A stretch of 64,000 nucleotides of DNA from Hippophae tibetana (lineage: Eukaryota > Streptophyta > Magnoliopsida > Rosales > Elaeagnaceae), in NCBI GenBank assembly GCA_037013495.1, contig CM072811.1, forward strand, positions 22,132,159 to 22,196,158, in the 5' to 3' direction. The notes beneath the pieces were generated by a model that saw only the letters and a program-made list of their open reading frames with translations, was not told the DNA's origin and searched no databases. Below, in pieces: positions 50,105 to 60,905 of the stretch. Numbering within the stretch: position 1 is the first letter of the stretch; the number at the start of each line of letters is the position of its first letter. The position numbers were made by a program, and so were the translations under genes.

Positions 50105-50287
50105 CTATTGATGAACCACTAATGCAAAGTATAAATTTGAATTGCTTTCAGAAACACATGCATTAGACGTCACAACTTTTCCTTTCTTCTGTAGCTTCAG
50201 ACAGTTTTTCTTCCAATGGCCTTTTTCATGAAAAAAGACACATTCATCTTTAACAATCCTTCTTTTTGAATGAGATATGCCTCCCAT
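50105..50287 (-). pseudogene. Copia gag zinc knuckle
   Basis: CVFFHEKGHWKKNCLKL aligns with the CX2CX4HX4C knuckle of copia gag, but the second ligand is Phe. The coding direction and position, next to the nested insertion, show that it is the 3' end of the gag part at 56009-56671. Confidence 0.85.
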
Positions 50288-50328
50288 TCCTTACTGTTGA
50301 GTTTGCGGACACCCTTGATGAACGAAAA

Positions 50329-50478
50329 CCGGCATCGCCGATCTTTGCAAATACTTTGGTTTTAATATTTATAAAACTCTCGCAAGTGCACGAATCATTT
50401 CGTTGAAAATGATAAGTATACTTGCGAGAGTTTTATAAATATTAAAACCAAAGTATTTGCAAAGATCGGCGATGCCGG
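50329..50478. repeat. Perfect 59-bp inverted repeat with 32-nt loop
   Basis: The left arm 50329-50387 (starting CCGGCATCGCCGATC) and right arm 50420-50478 (ending GATCGGCGATGCCGG) are exact complements. The left arm plus loop matches the LTR end at 54360-54450; the right arm is an inverted extra copy. It lies 13 bp inside the end of the nested element. Confidence 0.97.
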
Positions 50479-52850
50479 CAGCTTCTTGCTAGTCCCTTAG
50501 CAAGAGAAGCGATAAAAGCTAAAAATTAAACTATCCTAAATCACTTTCGTGGATTGAAACGGTTGCATTTAGCCTATGCAACAAGCCGTTAAACCCCTAG
50601 GTTGCCCTAGTGGACGAGTTTGAGTCTCGTGAGGGTTTTTAGTAATGATACCCACAAACATTGAACTAAATGTAAAAATAAAAACAATCAAATCAAAAAT
50701 TAAAATTACAACACAATCAAAAATTAATTTAAGAATAAAAGAAAACAACATATCACAAAAATATCTCATACTTTTTAATCTCCTTTAAGATCATAATTAA
50801 AATCTCAAGCATAAGTTATTTTAATCTCTTTAAACAATCATGATTTTATTACAATAATTAGTTGAAAATCATTTTCATATTTCATTTCAAAAATGTATCA
50901 ATTTAATTTTACCCAATTTCAGTGTCATGAATCAGAATTCGCTTCGACTCTATTCCTCACAAGTCAATACTCTCAAAGCACTGAATCCTATGGGTTCAAA
51001 CACTCATACTAATTTATATGCGAAAGAGTTGATGTATAGAAATGAACTAATATGTTCGCATATGTATAAAGAATAAAGGCTCAAAGTGTTATTTTAACAT
51101 TGATCTCATGAAAGGAATCGAATGTATAAATTATAAAGATATCATATATAAAAATTATTTTCATGCATAAATCAAACTCATTAAGAAAGAATTTCAAGAT
51201 ATATGCTTTTTACAAATGAAGAAATTGCAATGACTTTTTAGGGAATTACTTCCTATATCTTTCTTTTGTATTTAGCATTTACTCACAACTTTGTAGGCAA
51301 TGTGGGTCATAGTATGTAGATGATACTATATTTTTTATTATCTCTCTATTTTTTTTTTCTGTAGATATTTTTCAATATATGTATTTTTTAGAGAGTCAAC
51401 CCATGTACAGATTGTACATTTTCTTTGGATTTTGGTGAGTGGTTAATTTTGTGGCTTTTCTGTTTGATCTTGGTTTAGGTAACCCCAGATATGTCTTTTT
51501 GTTTTTGTAGCAGTCATGCATAAATGAGATATAAGCCTATACTATCAATTTCTACTCAAATCATTTAATCTAAGCAAAAATAATAATAAAAAATATATGA
51601 TACTCTATTTAAGATGAGAAAAAATTCATACATTCAATGCTAATACCTATAGAGATCATCTAAAAATTTGAATAAATAAGAAATGTGTTTGGAGTAGAAA
51701 AAATATATATTGCACTCTGAATAAAAGAAATTAGGCTCAAATTATATCTCACAAGGGTAGTCTCCACTAAAAAAAATTCATAAACACCGATTTTGGGTTT
51801 AATATAATTTCCACATTCTATCAAGAAATACTAGTTATGACAAAAACTAACTAATTATCAAAAATAATTACAAAATATTTCATGATATGTTTTCAAAAAT
51901 TAATCTAACAGTACAAAAGACTTAACTATTTACTTAAATTTGATTTAAAGAAATGATAAATTTTTGTGAGAATTTTTTTTTTTTTTTAATTTTTAAATTG
52001 TTAAATTTTTTTTTTAATTAAGCATGGTAACTTTTCACCACCCCCAACCTAGAACTTACATTGTCCTCAATGTAACAACTGTAAATTAAAGAGAAAAGAG
52101 AAGAAAGATTACCTATTTCCTGAGAATGTGTAAGTAGTAATGGAGAAATGCAGGTGCATCCATCATATTCATTATTAAAGTGTATACAGACAGATCGCTG
52201 TAAACTTCTAACATCTCAACAAATATTATTAGTTTTAACAATTTAAAAATTATTAAACTAAAATAAACAATAAAATTAAGTAAATAAAACAAATAACAGA
52301 AAATTACCTAAAATGATGGGTTGCCTCCCATCCAGCGCTTAGTTTAACGTCTTAGCAAGACGTAACTTGGGGATTGCATTTTAAGTAAACTCAATGTCCC
52401 CTCATCATTGAGTCAATCATACCTACAAGTAAGACAAGGTTGTCTACCTATACTATTTCAAACATGCCCTATTGATTTTCAAATTTTTCTGTACCAAAAA
52501 CTAGGAGCATGCTTAAGGGTTTTAGATAACCCACATCTAGGTGCAAATCAAATAATTAAGGCATCAAAACACAATTGTACCTAGATCAAACAAAGAAACT
52601 AACTCTTGAGATTGTAATTAAGACTTTAAAATTTTGGAGATAGTTTCAGAATTTTTTTTTTTTTAAAGTTAAAATAACATAATCAGTATTAACCAAGAGT
52701 GTTCCCAAGAAAGAATGGTGGGGCAAAGGCTCCTTAAAAACCATCCTCCTAGACAGAACAACGTTCCCAGGAAAGACTAGTGGCACAAAGGCATCCAGGA
52801 ACTAGTCTCCTAGACAGAACTCCCTTAGATCTTTACTTTTCATGTTTATT
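50479..52850 (-). other. Non-coding 3' part of the nested gypsy derivative
   Basis: No gag-pol coding is visible. At 52316-52380 the minus strand carries the GCGCTGGATGGGAGGCAACC motif, which typically follows pol in Athila-like elements. A near-duplicate lies at 52690-52820 (GTTCCCAAGAAAGAATGGTGG with GTTCCCAGGAAAGACTAGTGG). Confidence 0.55.
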
Positions 52851-53190
52851 AAAGTTAAGTCAATTAAGTTATATTAAGTAAAAATTTAAGTTAATTAAGT
52901 AAAAGAAAATCTAAGTTAATTAAGTTAAGTTAATTAAAAAAAAACTAAGTTGGTTAAGTTAAAAAAATCTAAATTAATTAAAAAGGTAAGTTAATGAAAG
53001 TTAATTCAAAAGTTCAAGTTAATTAAGTTAAGTTAATTAAAAAGCTAAGTTAAAAATCTAAGTTAGTTAAGTTAAAAAAAATTCTAAGTTAAAAAAAATT
53101 AAGTTAATTAAGTTAAGTAAACTAAAAATCTAAGTTAATTAAATTAATGAAAAATCTAAGTTAATTAAGTTAAATAAAAATTAAGAGAGA
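52850..53190. repeat. Degenerate AAGTTAATT repeat tract
   Basis: About 340 bp of short units of the type CTAAGTTAATTAAGTTAA with variable A-runs, lying in the leader region of the nested element. Confidence 0.85.
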
Positions 53191-53345
53191 AATAAAAAAA
53201 ATAGTTAAAAAAAAAAATAAAAAAATAAAAAATAAAAAAATAAAATTAAAATAAAATAAAATAAAGTAAAATAAAATAAAATAAAATAAAATAAAATAAA
53301 CAAAAATAAACAAAAATAAAATAAAAATAAAATAAAATAAAATTG
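53191..53345. repeat. A-rich tract with (AAAAT)n
   Basis: A/T-only microsatellite-like sequence, with a clear AAAATAAAATAAAAT run at about 53240-53300. Confidence 0.9.
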
Positions 53346-53514
53346 AAAAAGGTAAAGGAAAATAAAATAAGAATAAAAATTGATTTTTTGTTTGTTTTTA
53401 TTCATTTTTATTATTACTTTTATTAAAATAAAATTAAGATTTTAAATAAAAATTAAAATTAAATGAAAATTAAAAAGTAAGCTTTATTTTTTTTTTAATT
53501 AATTTTTTTTAAAA

Positions 53515-54040
53515 TTTCTTTTTACTATTCATGAACGGTAATTTTATTTTACTATTTACACTATATTAAAAATTTTTAAGTTTTTAATTTTTTTTAATTT
53601 TTAATTTTTTTTACTATTCATGAACGGTAATTTTATTTTACTATTTACATTAGATTATTTATTTATTTTTATCTTAAAATTTTAAAATTTTAAAATTTTA
53701 ATTTTTTTTTTACTATTCATAACGGTAATTTTATTTTACTATTCACGCTATATAATGTCTTATTAACTTCAAATTTTTTGAAATTTAAGTTTTTGAAATT
53801 TTTTTTTTATATTTTTTTTTATGAACGGTAATTTTATTTTACTATTCACGCTATATAATGTCTTATTAACTTCAAATTTTTTGAAATTTAAGTTTTTGAA
53901 ATTTTTTTTTTATATTTTTTTTATGAACGGTAATTTTATTTTACTATTCACGCTATATTATTTCTTATTAACTTAAAAATTTTTGAATTTTGAATTTTAA
54001 ATTTTTTTTTTTTACTATTCATGAACGGTAAAAATTTTTA
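53515..54040. repeat. Tandem repeats carrying ATGAACGGTAATTTTATTTT
   Basis: The core (G)AACGGTAATTTTATTTTACTATT occurs at about 53534, 53622, 53720, 53822 and 53926, with a degraded one at 54023. Two units at about 53725-53930 are nearly identical over 100 bp (with ATATAATGTCTTATTAACTT). In the element's minus sense they follow the PBS, in the leader. Confidence 0.85.
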
Positions 54041-54219
54041 CTTCAAATTTCAAATTTCTAAATTATTTTACAATTAAAAAAAATTATTTTTTTTTATTTT
54101 TTTTATTTTTTTTATTTATTATGAATTTTGAAATTTGATTATTATTAAAATATCACAATTATTTACAGCACAAAAATGTTTTTAAAATTTTGATAAATAA
54201 TTTAAAAACGCTATTCCTT

Positions 54220-54346
54220 CCCCGGCAACGGCGCCAAAAACTTGATGACCAAATCCCCGGCAACGGCGCCAAAAACTTGATGACCAAATCCCCGGCAACG
54301 GCGCCAAAAACTTGATGAACGAAAACCGACAACGGCGCCAAAAACT
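54220..54346 (-). repeat. Fourfold primer-binding-site array
   Basis: The PBS core TGGCGCCGTTG (as CAACGGCGCCA on the plus strand) occurs at 54226-54236, 54261-54271, 54296-54306 and 54330-54340. The spacing is 35, 35 and 34 bp. Each copy is followed on the plus strand by AAAACTTGATGA, the LTR junction sequence. An ordinary element has a single PBS next to the 5' LTR. Confidence 0.95.
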
Positions 54347-55365
54347 TGATGAGCGAAAACCGACATCGTCGATTCTTGCCAATACTTTGGTTTTAATATT
54401 TATAAAACTCTCGCAAGTGCACGAATCATTTCGAAGAAAATGATAAGTATACTCCCAAGGTCGATCTAAGGAAGGAATGTGTGTGGTTTTTAATTTATTA
54501 TTCAAACTTTTAAAAAACGAAATTAAATCCTAAACATCCTGTCACGATATTTTGGGGTTTTGTGTTTTTAATCTACTTACATAAAAATAAACATAGATTC
54601 ACTAAACATTTATGCAAATTTTATCATTTATAATGGCAGAGTATTTATGGATATAATAACTAAGTTAATTATGCTTGCTCATATTATCTAGGTTATTAAA
54701 GATATGAATTGATATTTATTGATTCTCCCTTTTTTTGTATGAATACCACCTTTGGTGGGGTTAGATATTCTTTGTTAACTAAACAAATCAATTAACACCT
54801 ATGGGTGGGGTTGATAACTAATTTGCCTCATTAAATTAATTCCTTTTTCTAAGAGATTGAAAATGAACCATTTAAATGCCACCTTTGGTGGGGTTAGACA
54901 GTTTAAACTTTATTCAAGGTGTCCAAATTAAACCTAAGAATTTAGCTATCCGAGTACTAACTTTCAAGTTTTAAAACCACTACCGAAAACATGTTGTCAA
55001 TACATTTTCAGATAATAATTCTTATAAAAACTTTTGAAATAGAGCTTCACTCTAACTACCGGGCGATTATACCAACAAATAAAAGAGCACTACTCTAAAT
55101 TAGACCGGATAACTAAACCTTAAAATCTAATTTTCAGATTTAAGTTTGTAACAAAAAGCTAAAATATTACAAAAACATAACTAGTTCTTCCCTAAAAAGG
55201 GAAGAACTCTAAAACTAAGAGAAATTAACTAAGAAAAGCTAAAAACTAAGAAAACATAAGAAAAACTAAGAAAAACTAAAGAATCCTAAAAATATAAGAA
55301 AAGAGAGAAAGAAATAAGAGAGAAGTGTGTTTTGAAGGTGTGTTTTGAAGTGAAGGGAAGGGGGG

Positions 55366-55373
55366 TATTTATA
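55366..55373 (-). promoter_or_regulatory. TATA box of the nested element's LTR
   Basis: In minus sense the sequence is CACCTATAAATACCCCCC. It is a textbook plant TATA box (TATAAATA) about 70 bp downstream, in transcription sense, of two TGACGTCA motifs. Transcription would run toward lower coordinates, into the PBS and leader. Confidence 0.7.
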
Positions 55374-55439
55374 GGTGAGGATGGAGAAAAAAAGTAGAGA
55401 AAAAAATGTTAAAAAAATGTAAAAACGCGGATTATTGAT

Positions 55440-55466
55440 TGCTGACGTCATTTGATGACGTCAGCA
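55440..55466. promoter_or_regulatory. Paired TGACGTCA bZIP-type sites in a palindrome
   Basis: TGCTGACGTCA, a 5-bp spacer, and its complement TGACGTCAGCA form an inverted repeat with 11-bp arms. It contains two full TGACGTCA motifs (55443-55450, 55456-55463) 13 bp apart. Such sites bind TGA-class bZIP factors, and paired TGACG motifs make up as-1-like elements in plant viral and stress promoters. The position about 70 bp upstream of the TATA box fits an LTR enhancer. Confidence 0.65.
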
Positions 55467-55479
55467 TGACATGGGGCGG

Positions 55480-55645
55480 CTGCACAGTACCGGGTATGAA
55501 CAGTACCGCGGCTGCACAGTACCGGGTATGAACAGTACCGCGTCTGCACAGTACCGGGTATGAACAGTGCCGAGTCTGATGAACAGTACGCGCGGATGAA
55601 CAGTACGCGCGGATGAACAGTACGCGCGGATGAACAGTGCCGCGC
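55480..55645. repeat. GC-rich tandem repeats: 32 bp x3 and 17 bp x4
   Basis: Three 32-bp units start at 55480, 55512 and 55544 (CTGCACAGTACCGGGTATG). They are followed by 17-bp units GATGAACAGTACGCGCG at 55578, 55595 and 55612 and a variant at 55629. All share GAACAGTAC. A run of about 60 bases of almost pure G/C follows (55640-55705). This island lies upstream of the LTR TATA box. Open frames across it are artefacts. Confidence 0.95.
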
Positions 55646-56008
55646 GCTGCTGCTTGGGGCGGAGCTGGGCGCTGGGGCGCGGCGGCCGGGCGGCGCGGCG
55701 GCGCGTTTTTCTCCTTTTTGACATTTTTGCCCTTTTTGACCCATTTTGTCCAATTTTTCCATATTTGTTGACCTTTCCCCATTTATTTATTAATATATTT
55801 GTGATGTATTACTTCCAGTATTCCTCTTTGAGTTTTTAAGTTGCGTTTTTAAGCCAAAATACCTGAAAAACAATAAAAATACCCGTGATTCCGAAAAAGA
55901 CAAATTTATATAAATATATTATAAAACATATAAATATATATATTTTTAATCAATTAATGTGCATAAAATCATGGTTATTTTAGTGCTTTTTGAGCACTCA
56001 TCAACCCT

Positions 56009-56671
56009 CTTATAGACAGTGCCTCTGCTACTTCATTTCTAGTTTCTTTTTATCTTTCTTTCTAATTTTATTATCATACAAAGCAGTGCAAACTTCCTCA
56101 AAAGACACTTTTATCCTTTCTAATGAGTAAACTTGTAGTAAGATGATCGAAGTCATCAGGAAGAGAGACTAACAACATCAAGGCTAAATCTTCATCTTTA
56201 AAAGTTTCATCAATATTTAATAAATATGTTACTAATCAATTAAAAGTAGCAATGCGGTCGTTATTATGGTACCTGAAAGGTATTTAAAACGAAACAACTT
56301 CTTCTTTAAATAGAGTCGATTATGTTTGCTCTTCTTCACGAACTTGTTCTCCAATGGCTTCCATAACTTACTTGTGGATGTCTCCTTCATGAACCTATAT
56401 TTTTTTTTTCTCTTGAGAGACATGAGAAAATTGCACCACATGCCAATTGGTAGATATTTTTTCACTCAACTTCATCTACTCCATCTAGTTTTTCTTCTTC
56501 AATGGCGATGTCTAGACCTTGTTGAAACAGAGCATCTAGAACTTTGCCTTGCCACATGCCAAAATGATCGGTTCCATCAAACTTCTCCACCTCGAACCTT
56601 GCATTTATCACCATTATTCTATCTAACGTTGATGGTTAGCCTTTGTTTGAGGGAGACTTTTCTTCTACCAT
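56009..56671 (-). pseudogene. Copia gag (UBN2-type), N-terminal part
   Basis: An ATG at 56671 opens MVEEKSPSNKG, then a stop and VINARFEVEKFDGTDHFGMW, QGKVLDALFQQGLDIAIEEE. After another frame change comes FMKETSTSKLWKPLENKFVK, KSKHNRLYLKKKLFRFKYLS. W-x-x-L-E-x-x-F-x-x-K-S-x-x-N-R-L-Y-L-K-K is the hallmark of plant copia gag. It is cut by the nested element at 56003/50316 and resumes with the zinc knuckle at 50287. The PBS lies about 80 bp upstream. Confidence 0.88.
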
Positions 56672-56770
56672 TTATTTAGATTACAACAACTAGCAACTAT
56701 ATTCCAATAGCAAAAAAATAGAATACAAACAAATTCCTTGGTAGAAACCTTCAGTTTTGATACCAATTAT

Positions 56771-56912
56771 TGAAAAATCGGGTATATTTTTCCTATTCTA
56801 AATAGTTATTATTTATTTATGATTTAAATGAATAGAACTTAAATTAGCTTGACAAAATAATACTATTAGAAATATAATGCTAAAAAAAACTAAACCAAAA
56901 AAATAAAAACAC
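56771..56912 (-). repeat. Truncated 5' LTR of the copia element
   Basis: Matches 46520-46665 in order (TATATTTTTCCTATTCTAAA with TATATTTTCACTATTTTAAG; AATTAGCTTGACAAAATAAT with AATTAGCTCAATAAAATAAT). Similarity stops at about 56912 in an A-rich stretch, while the partner LTR continues for about 280 bp. Confidence 0.8.
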
Positions 56913-59180
56913 TATAAGATAATTATTTACTTGTATCCATTTTTTTGTTTATCACTCTAACCAAAGTTCACCTTATATTAATTGAGTTGTTATAGTGACT
57001 TCTTTTTACTACTTTCATTTTTAATCTTACATAAATATAAATATACAATAAAAATAGGATGTTTCTCTTAAATTCAAATCTAAAATCTGTTATTATTTTT
57101 AATCTCCCACTATTTTATTAAATATGTATTTAATTTTAAATATAAAATAAATAATAATTATAAAATAAAAATAGTATAATAAAAGAGTCAAAGGAGAAAA
57201 ACTATTTATAAAATATTTATATTATAAAATAAATGTTGATAACATAAGCATACTCAAAATAGTTCAAAACAATTAATTATATATTTAAAGTATTATAAAC
57301 ATGTGATGAAATATTCATAAACATAAGTAAATATTTATTCAACATACATATGTTTAAAAGCTATATAAAGCTATATAAGGAAATTGTTTTTATATAATAA
57401 ATGAAATAAAAAATATAAATATTACTAGTAATTTTATTTATAAAAATTTATTATAATATAATAATTAATGTATTAATTATTTATTAATTAAAATAATTAA
57501 GTTTTTTTACTAATAAATAAATAACAAATCAATTATAATATTATAACAAGTTATTATAAATAAAGTTGTTGATATTATATTAATACTTATTAAGATATAG
57601 ATATATATATATATTATAAATAAGATAATGAATTATTATTAATAAGTATAATTAAATTTATTTAAATATTTAAATTTAATATATATATATATATGGTCGT
57701 AGTTAAGCTTACGATTCACATGTTACTATCCATTTGACTATTTGGAACAAGAAAAAGGTCACAATCACATACGTCATTAAAAATTCTCTGGAAAAAGTAC
57801 TTTATCCTTCTTAAAAGTTGATGGGAAAATAGCAACTTCAATATCATTGTACTTAGCGAAACAACTTCAATATGATTTAACTCATAGAAATTCTTTTTAT
57901 AATGAACTAATATGCCATTAGAATATAATATATTGGTATTTTTATTTATAGGTGATTTTGCGATTTTTTTCTCTACAAATAAATAACTTTATTAAAATTA
58001 AAATTTATTACACAAAATAATAATAAATAATCGAGACAAAATAAATATAAGAATAAAACAATCAACATTACTATTAAAAATCCATTTAACCATAATATGA
58101 GTTAATTTGTTAAATTTTCATAGAATCTAAGAATTACTTATATTTTAAGTTTATCAAGAAATAATAAAAAGATATAAATAACGTTCAAACTATCACCGTT
58201 TAAATACATCGTCTTGTAATTATTCTAAATAACTTATATAATAATAAAAATAAAACATATGTTATTATTCTTTAATTGAATAATCAAATTAAAATTTACT
58301 CAAATCTCTAAAAATATTACCTTATCAATCTCTTATAACAACGACATTAGCAAGTTTAAAATATTCATCTTACCATTACTTTGACATTTTGTTTTTTTAG
58401 TTAATACAATATTCAATTTAATATTAATATACTATTTATTTAATATAATAACTTGACATAAATTTCATTACTCTAACTAGTATCAATGAAATTAAAGGAG
58501 AAAAATAATTTGAATCACAATTTAATACATATCTTAATCTTCGTGTCATAATTTAATTGCACCCTAATAAGAAATGATATTAAAATTAGTTATTGTATTA
58601 TCCTACGTTATAACTTTATGTCCAATTAATTATTAATAGTTCCTTAATATATAACACTAATAATTTAAGATAGAATAAAAATATATATTGATTGCTATTT
58701 TTTTTTCTCTACTTAACCAATTGGTTTTGGCATATCTCTATTTTGGGCAAGTAACGCTGAAAAACCAACTTTTAATAAAAATATTTCATATATTTAAATT
58801 ATAGTAATTAATATATCTTGAGCTAAATTAAATAGTACTTTTAACTAGTTAAGAACTTTTTTCAACATTAATACTAAATCACTGATTAATTAGACTAAGT
58901 GCTATTAGAATTGTTGAATAAATTTAATGTATATAAACCATGAAAATAAAACTGTATATATTAATTAATACCAACAAAAATGAAGATTATTAACTCTTAT
59001 TTTTATTATATAAGCTAAAATTCTAAATTTCACAAATTATTAAGCCAATGTGTTTAAATTTTTCAATCACATTTCAAAGCAATTGAATGAATAATATTTA
59101 AATTGTATTCTATTGAAGAGATATTTTTTTAGTTCTAAGTTCTAACACAATGAATATACTAAGTACACTGCATATCTAAA
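56913..59180. other. AT-rich intergenic DNA
   Basis: Highly AT-rich with short (TA)n runs at about 57600 and 57690. I recognise no gene, element or RNA. Confidence 0.5.
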
Positions 59181-59184
59181 TACA

Positions 59185-60190
59185 AGGAGCCAGACATCGA
59201 AATTTACAGTATTAGAATCAATATCACCTTTGATGACATTGATCATAGTAGGTGAAAACCAAGAGAATGAACTTTTTTCTTGCAACGCATCACATAGGTA
59301 GAAACAAGATGCAGCAATATGCCCTACCTTATCATATATCTGGCATATAGGTCAATCACTACTTGGTTTCTCAAAATTCTTAAAGGAGCTAGAATTATTA
59401 GAATTCTTGGAACTGTTCCCAGAGAAATTGTGACTTTGTTGTTTAAGATATTGATGAAAGTTCCATTGAGATCTAGACCCACTAAACTGTAAACCATTAT
59501 TAGATGACTTTTTTTTTGTTTTCCATAGCACCAAGAATTGGTTTTCTAAAAATGTGCAAGACTTGCTTTCACAACTGAATCTTGACCATGACCCTCATAT
59601 GCTACAAGCATATATATGTTCATACATTTCCATCTAATTATGTAAGATTTCAACTCAAAGATTCAACAACGTCATGCTAAATGTTATTACAAATGAAATA
59701 TAGTATAGGTCAAGACCATTCAAAATATAAAGAACAAGTTCAATTTCTCTAGTTGCTATTAAATGATTTGAAATGGTTTTGGTACTAAGAAGTTAGTCAA
59801 CAACTGACTGATTATCCTTTCGCAATGTCTAAAGTTTATCACGAAACTTTATGACTTTCAATTGTATTACCCGCTGTGCCCAACAACATTGACCTTTTGA
59901 CAAAGAATTTCCCATCATAACAACATTCATACCTTGAGTAAAAGACCCATAAATCTAACTTTTAATTAAAGAATCATACTCAACCCAAATGGGAAAAAAA
60001 GGATTAGAAATCATCTTTCTTGAACAAGAAACTGATAAGGTCATGGAAAACTCTCACTTGTGAATCCTTCCCAATAGAGAGCCATTATAACAATTATTAA
60101 CTGTTTTCTCCAAATCAAATAATTGTGATTATCTACTCAAACCTTTAGAGTGATACTATTTGATGAAACAGTTGATAATCCTTGAGAAAG
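59185..60190 (-). pseudogene. Second copia gag remnant
   Basis: On the minus strand, from right to left: VIQLKVIKFRDKL, TLRKDNQSVVDLLLSTKTIS, NHLIATREIELVLYILNGLD (UBN2-like gag core), a Ser/Asn-rich linker (NFSGNSSKNSNNSSSFKNFE) and a zinc knuckle CQIYDKVGHIAASC, with Tyr in place of the second Cys. It is a different family from the copia at 46.5-56.9 kb. Stops occur through the core. No LTR, pol or PBS is visible next to it. Confidence 0.75.
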
Positions 60191-60264
60191 TATTTCAAGA
60201 ATTAACGTACTGATTGGTATCATTATATATATATATATATAAATATAAATTAGTGTTATTTATG

Positions 60265-60905
60265 TCTTTTATGTGTTTATTTTGTGTTATATAGGTGATT
60301 GGTGTTAAATTGAGTAAAAAGAGACAAAATAATGTGTTAAGAGCTAAAATATAGGACTCGATCAATCAATTATCGATCAAGATAGCTCGAGCATCCTCTG
60401 ACTGAAAAGTGTCAAGTAGTCGATCAAAGAAGCTTCACTTAAGATCCATCGTGTATACAAGGCAAGCACAACAAAGACTAATCGATCGATTGATCAATAA
60501 GGGTATTGACTGATCGATATATGATAGATCGATTGAGCACCACTTAAGTACTCTCGAGTTAAAAATTACAATGAGTTGATCAATCAAACACAGGTCTTGA
60601 TTGATTAAGCGATCCAATCAGTGTGAAAATTAAATGATTTTTCATCACCAACTCACAATCCTAACCATTAGATCAATCTTAATCAAGATCGAGAATACAC
60701 AATATAAGCAGTAAAAGGAATCATTAATCACACATAATTTCTATGAGGAGAAAGTGAGATTAAGAGGACATCTAAGGCAAATATTTAAAAGAGTTTTAGA
60801 AGAAAAGTTTGAAGTTTTGAGAATGGGGTTGCTTTAGCTTCCTCATCTACAATTCCTAATCTATTCTTATTATTTCTTATTTTCTTAAGATTTTTATTAT
60901 TTTCT
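60265..60905 (+). repeat. Dispersed repeat A, copy 2, joined to gypsy pol
   Basis: Direct relative of 33745-34335, with the same sequence blocks in the same order. A short (TA)n precedes it (60223-60241). Its right end runs directly into reverse-transcriptase coding at about 60905. If it is an LTR fragment, then the PBS, gag, protease and the first part of RT have been lost in between. Confidence 0.65.

Larger units (their letters stand above)
50316..56003 (-). mobile_element. Nested non-coding Ty3/gypsy derivative with TSD ACCCT
   Basis: The ends are TGATGAACG and CACTCATCA, flanked on both sides by ACCCT (50311-50315 and 56004-56008). The 5-bp duplication, and copia gag coding on both sides, prove it is an insertion. 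In minus sense: 5' LTR (56003-54347), a PBS array (54346-54220), a repeat-rich leader, an A/T-rich middle, the GGATGGGAGGCAACCC motif (about 52335-52320) that follows pol in Athila-type elements, and a 3' LTR reduced to about 105 bp with a fold-back. No gag or pol remains, so this is a LARD-like, non-autonomous element. Confidence 0.85.
54347..56003 (-). repeat. 5' LTR of the nested gypsy derivative, 1.66 kb
   Basis: Bounded by TGATGAGCG (plus-strand left end) and CACTCATCA (right end). In minus sense it begins TGATGAGTGCTC and ends GCTCATCA next to the PBS. It carries the promoter motifs and GC-rich repeats listed separately. The middle (54720-54960) has three copies of a CACCTTTGGTGGGGTTAGA-like motif. 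A distant relative is at 6723-8649. Confidence 0.85.
46520..56912 (-). mobile_element. Decayed Ty1/copia retrotransposon, split by a nested element
   Basis: On the minus strand: 5' LTR part (56912-56771), primer-binding site TGGTATCAAAAC (56765-56754; initiator-tRNA-Met type), gag (56671 down), interruption 56003-50316, then zinc knuckle, protease/GAG-pre-integrase, integrase, RT and RNase H (50310-47025), purine tract AAGGTGGAGA (about 46960-46949) and 3' LTR (46943-46520). Both LTR pieces share TTTTTATTTATTT-type and AGCTAATTT blocks in order. The 5' LTR is cut short at its outer end. Stops and frameshifts pervade gag-pol. Confidence 0.88.

Noticed and set aside
53205..53405. Phe/Tyr-rich frame
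   Set aside because: It is a translation of the AAAAT repeat tract.
54159..54505. Frames repeating FWRRCRG/SSSFWRRC
   Set aside because: They are translations of the primer-binding-site array.
55432..55839. Overlapping Arg/Pro/Ala-rich frames in the GC-rich island
   Set aside because: They are produced by the stop-poor GC-rich tandem repeats in several frames, inside an LTR.
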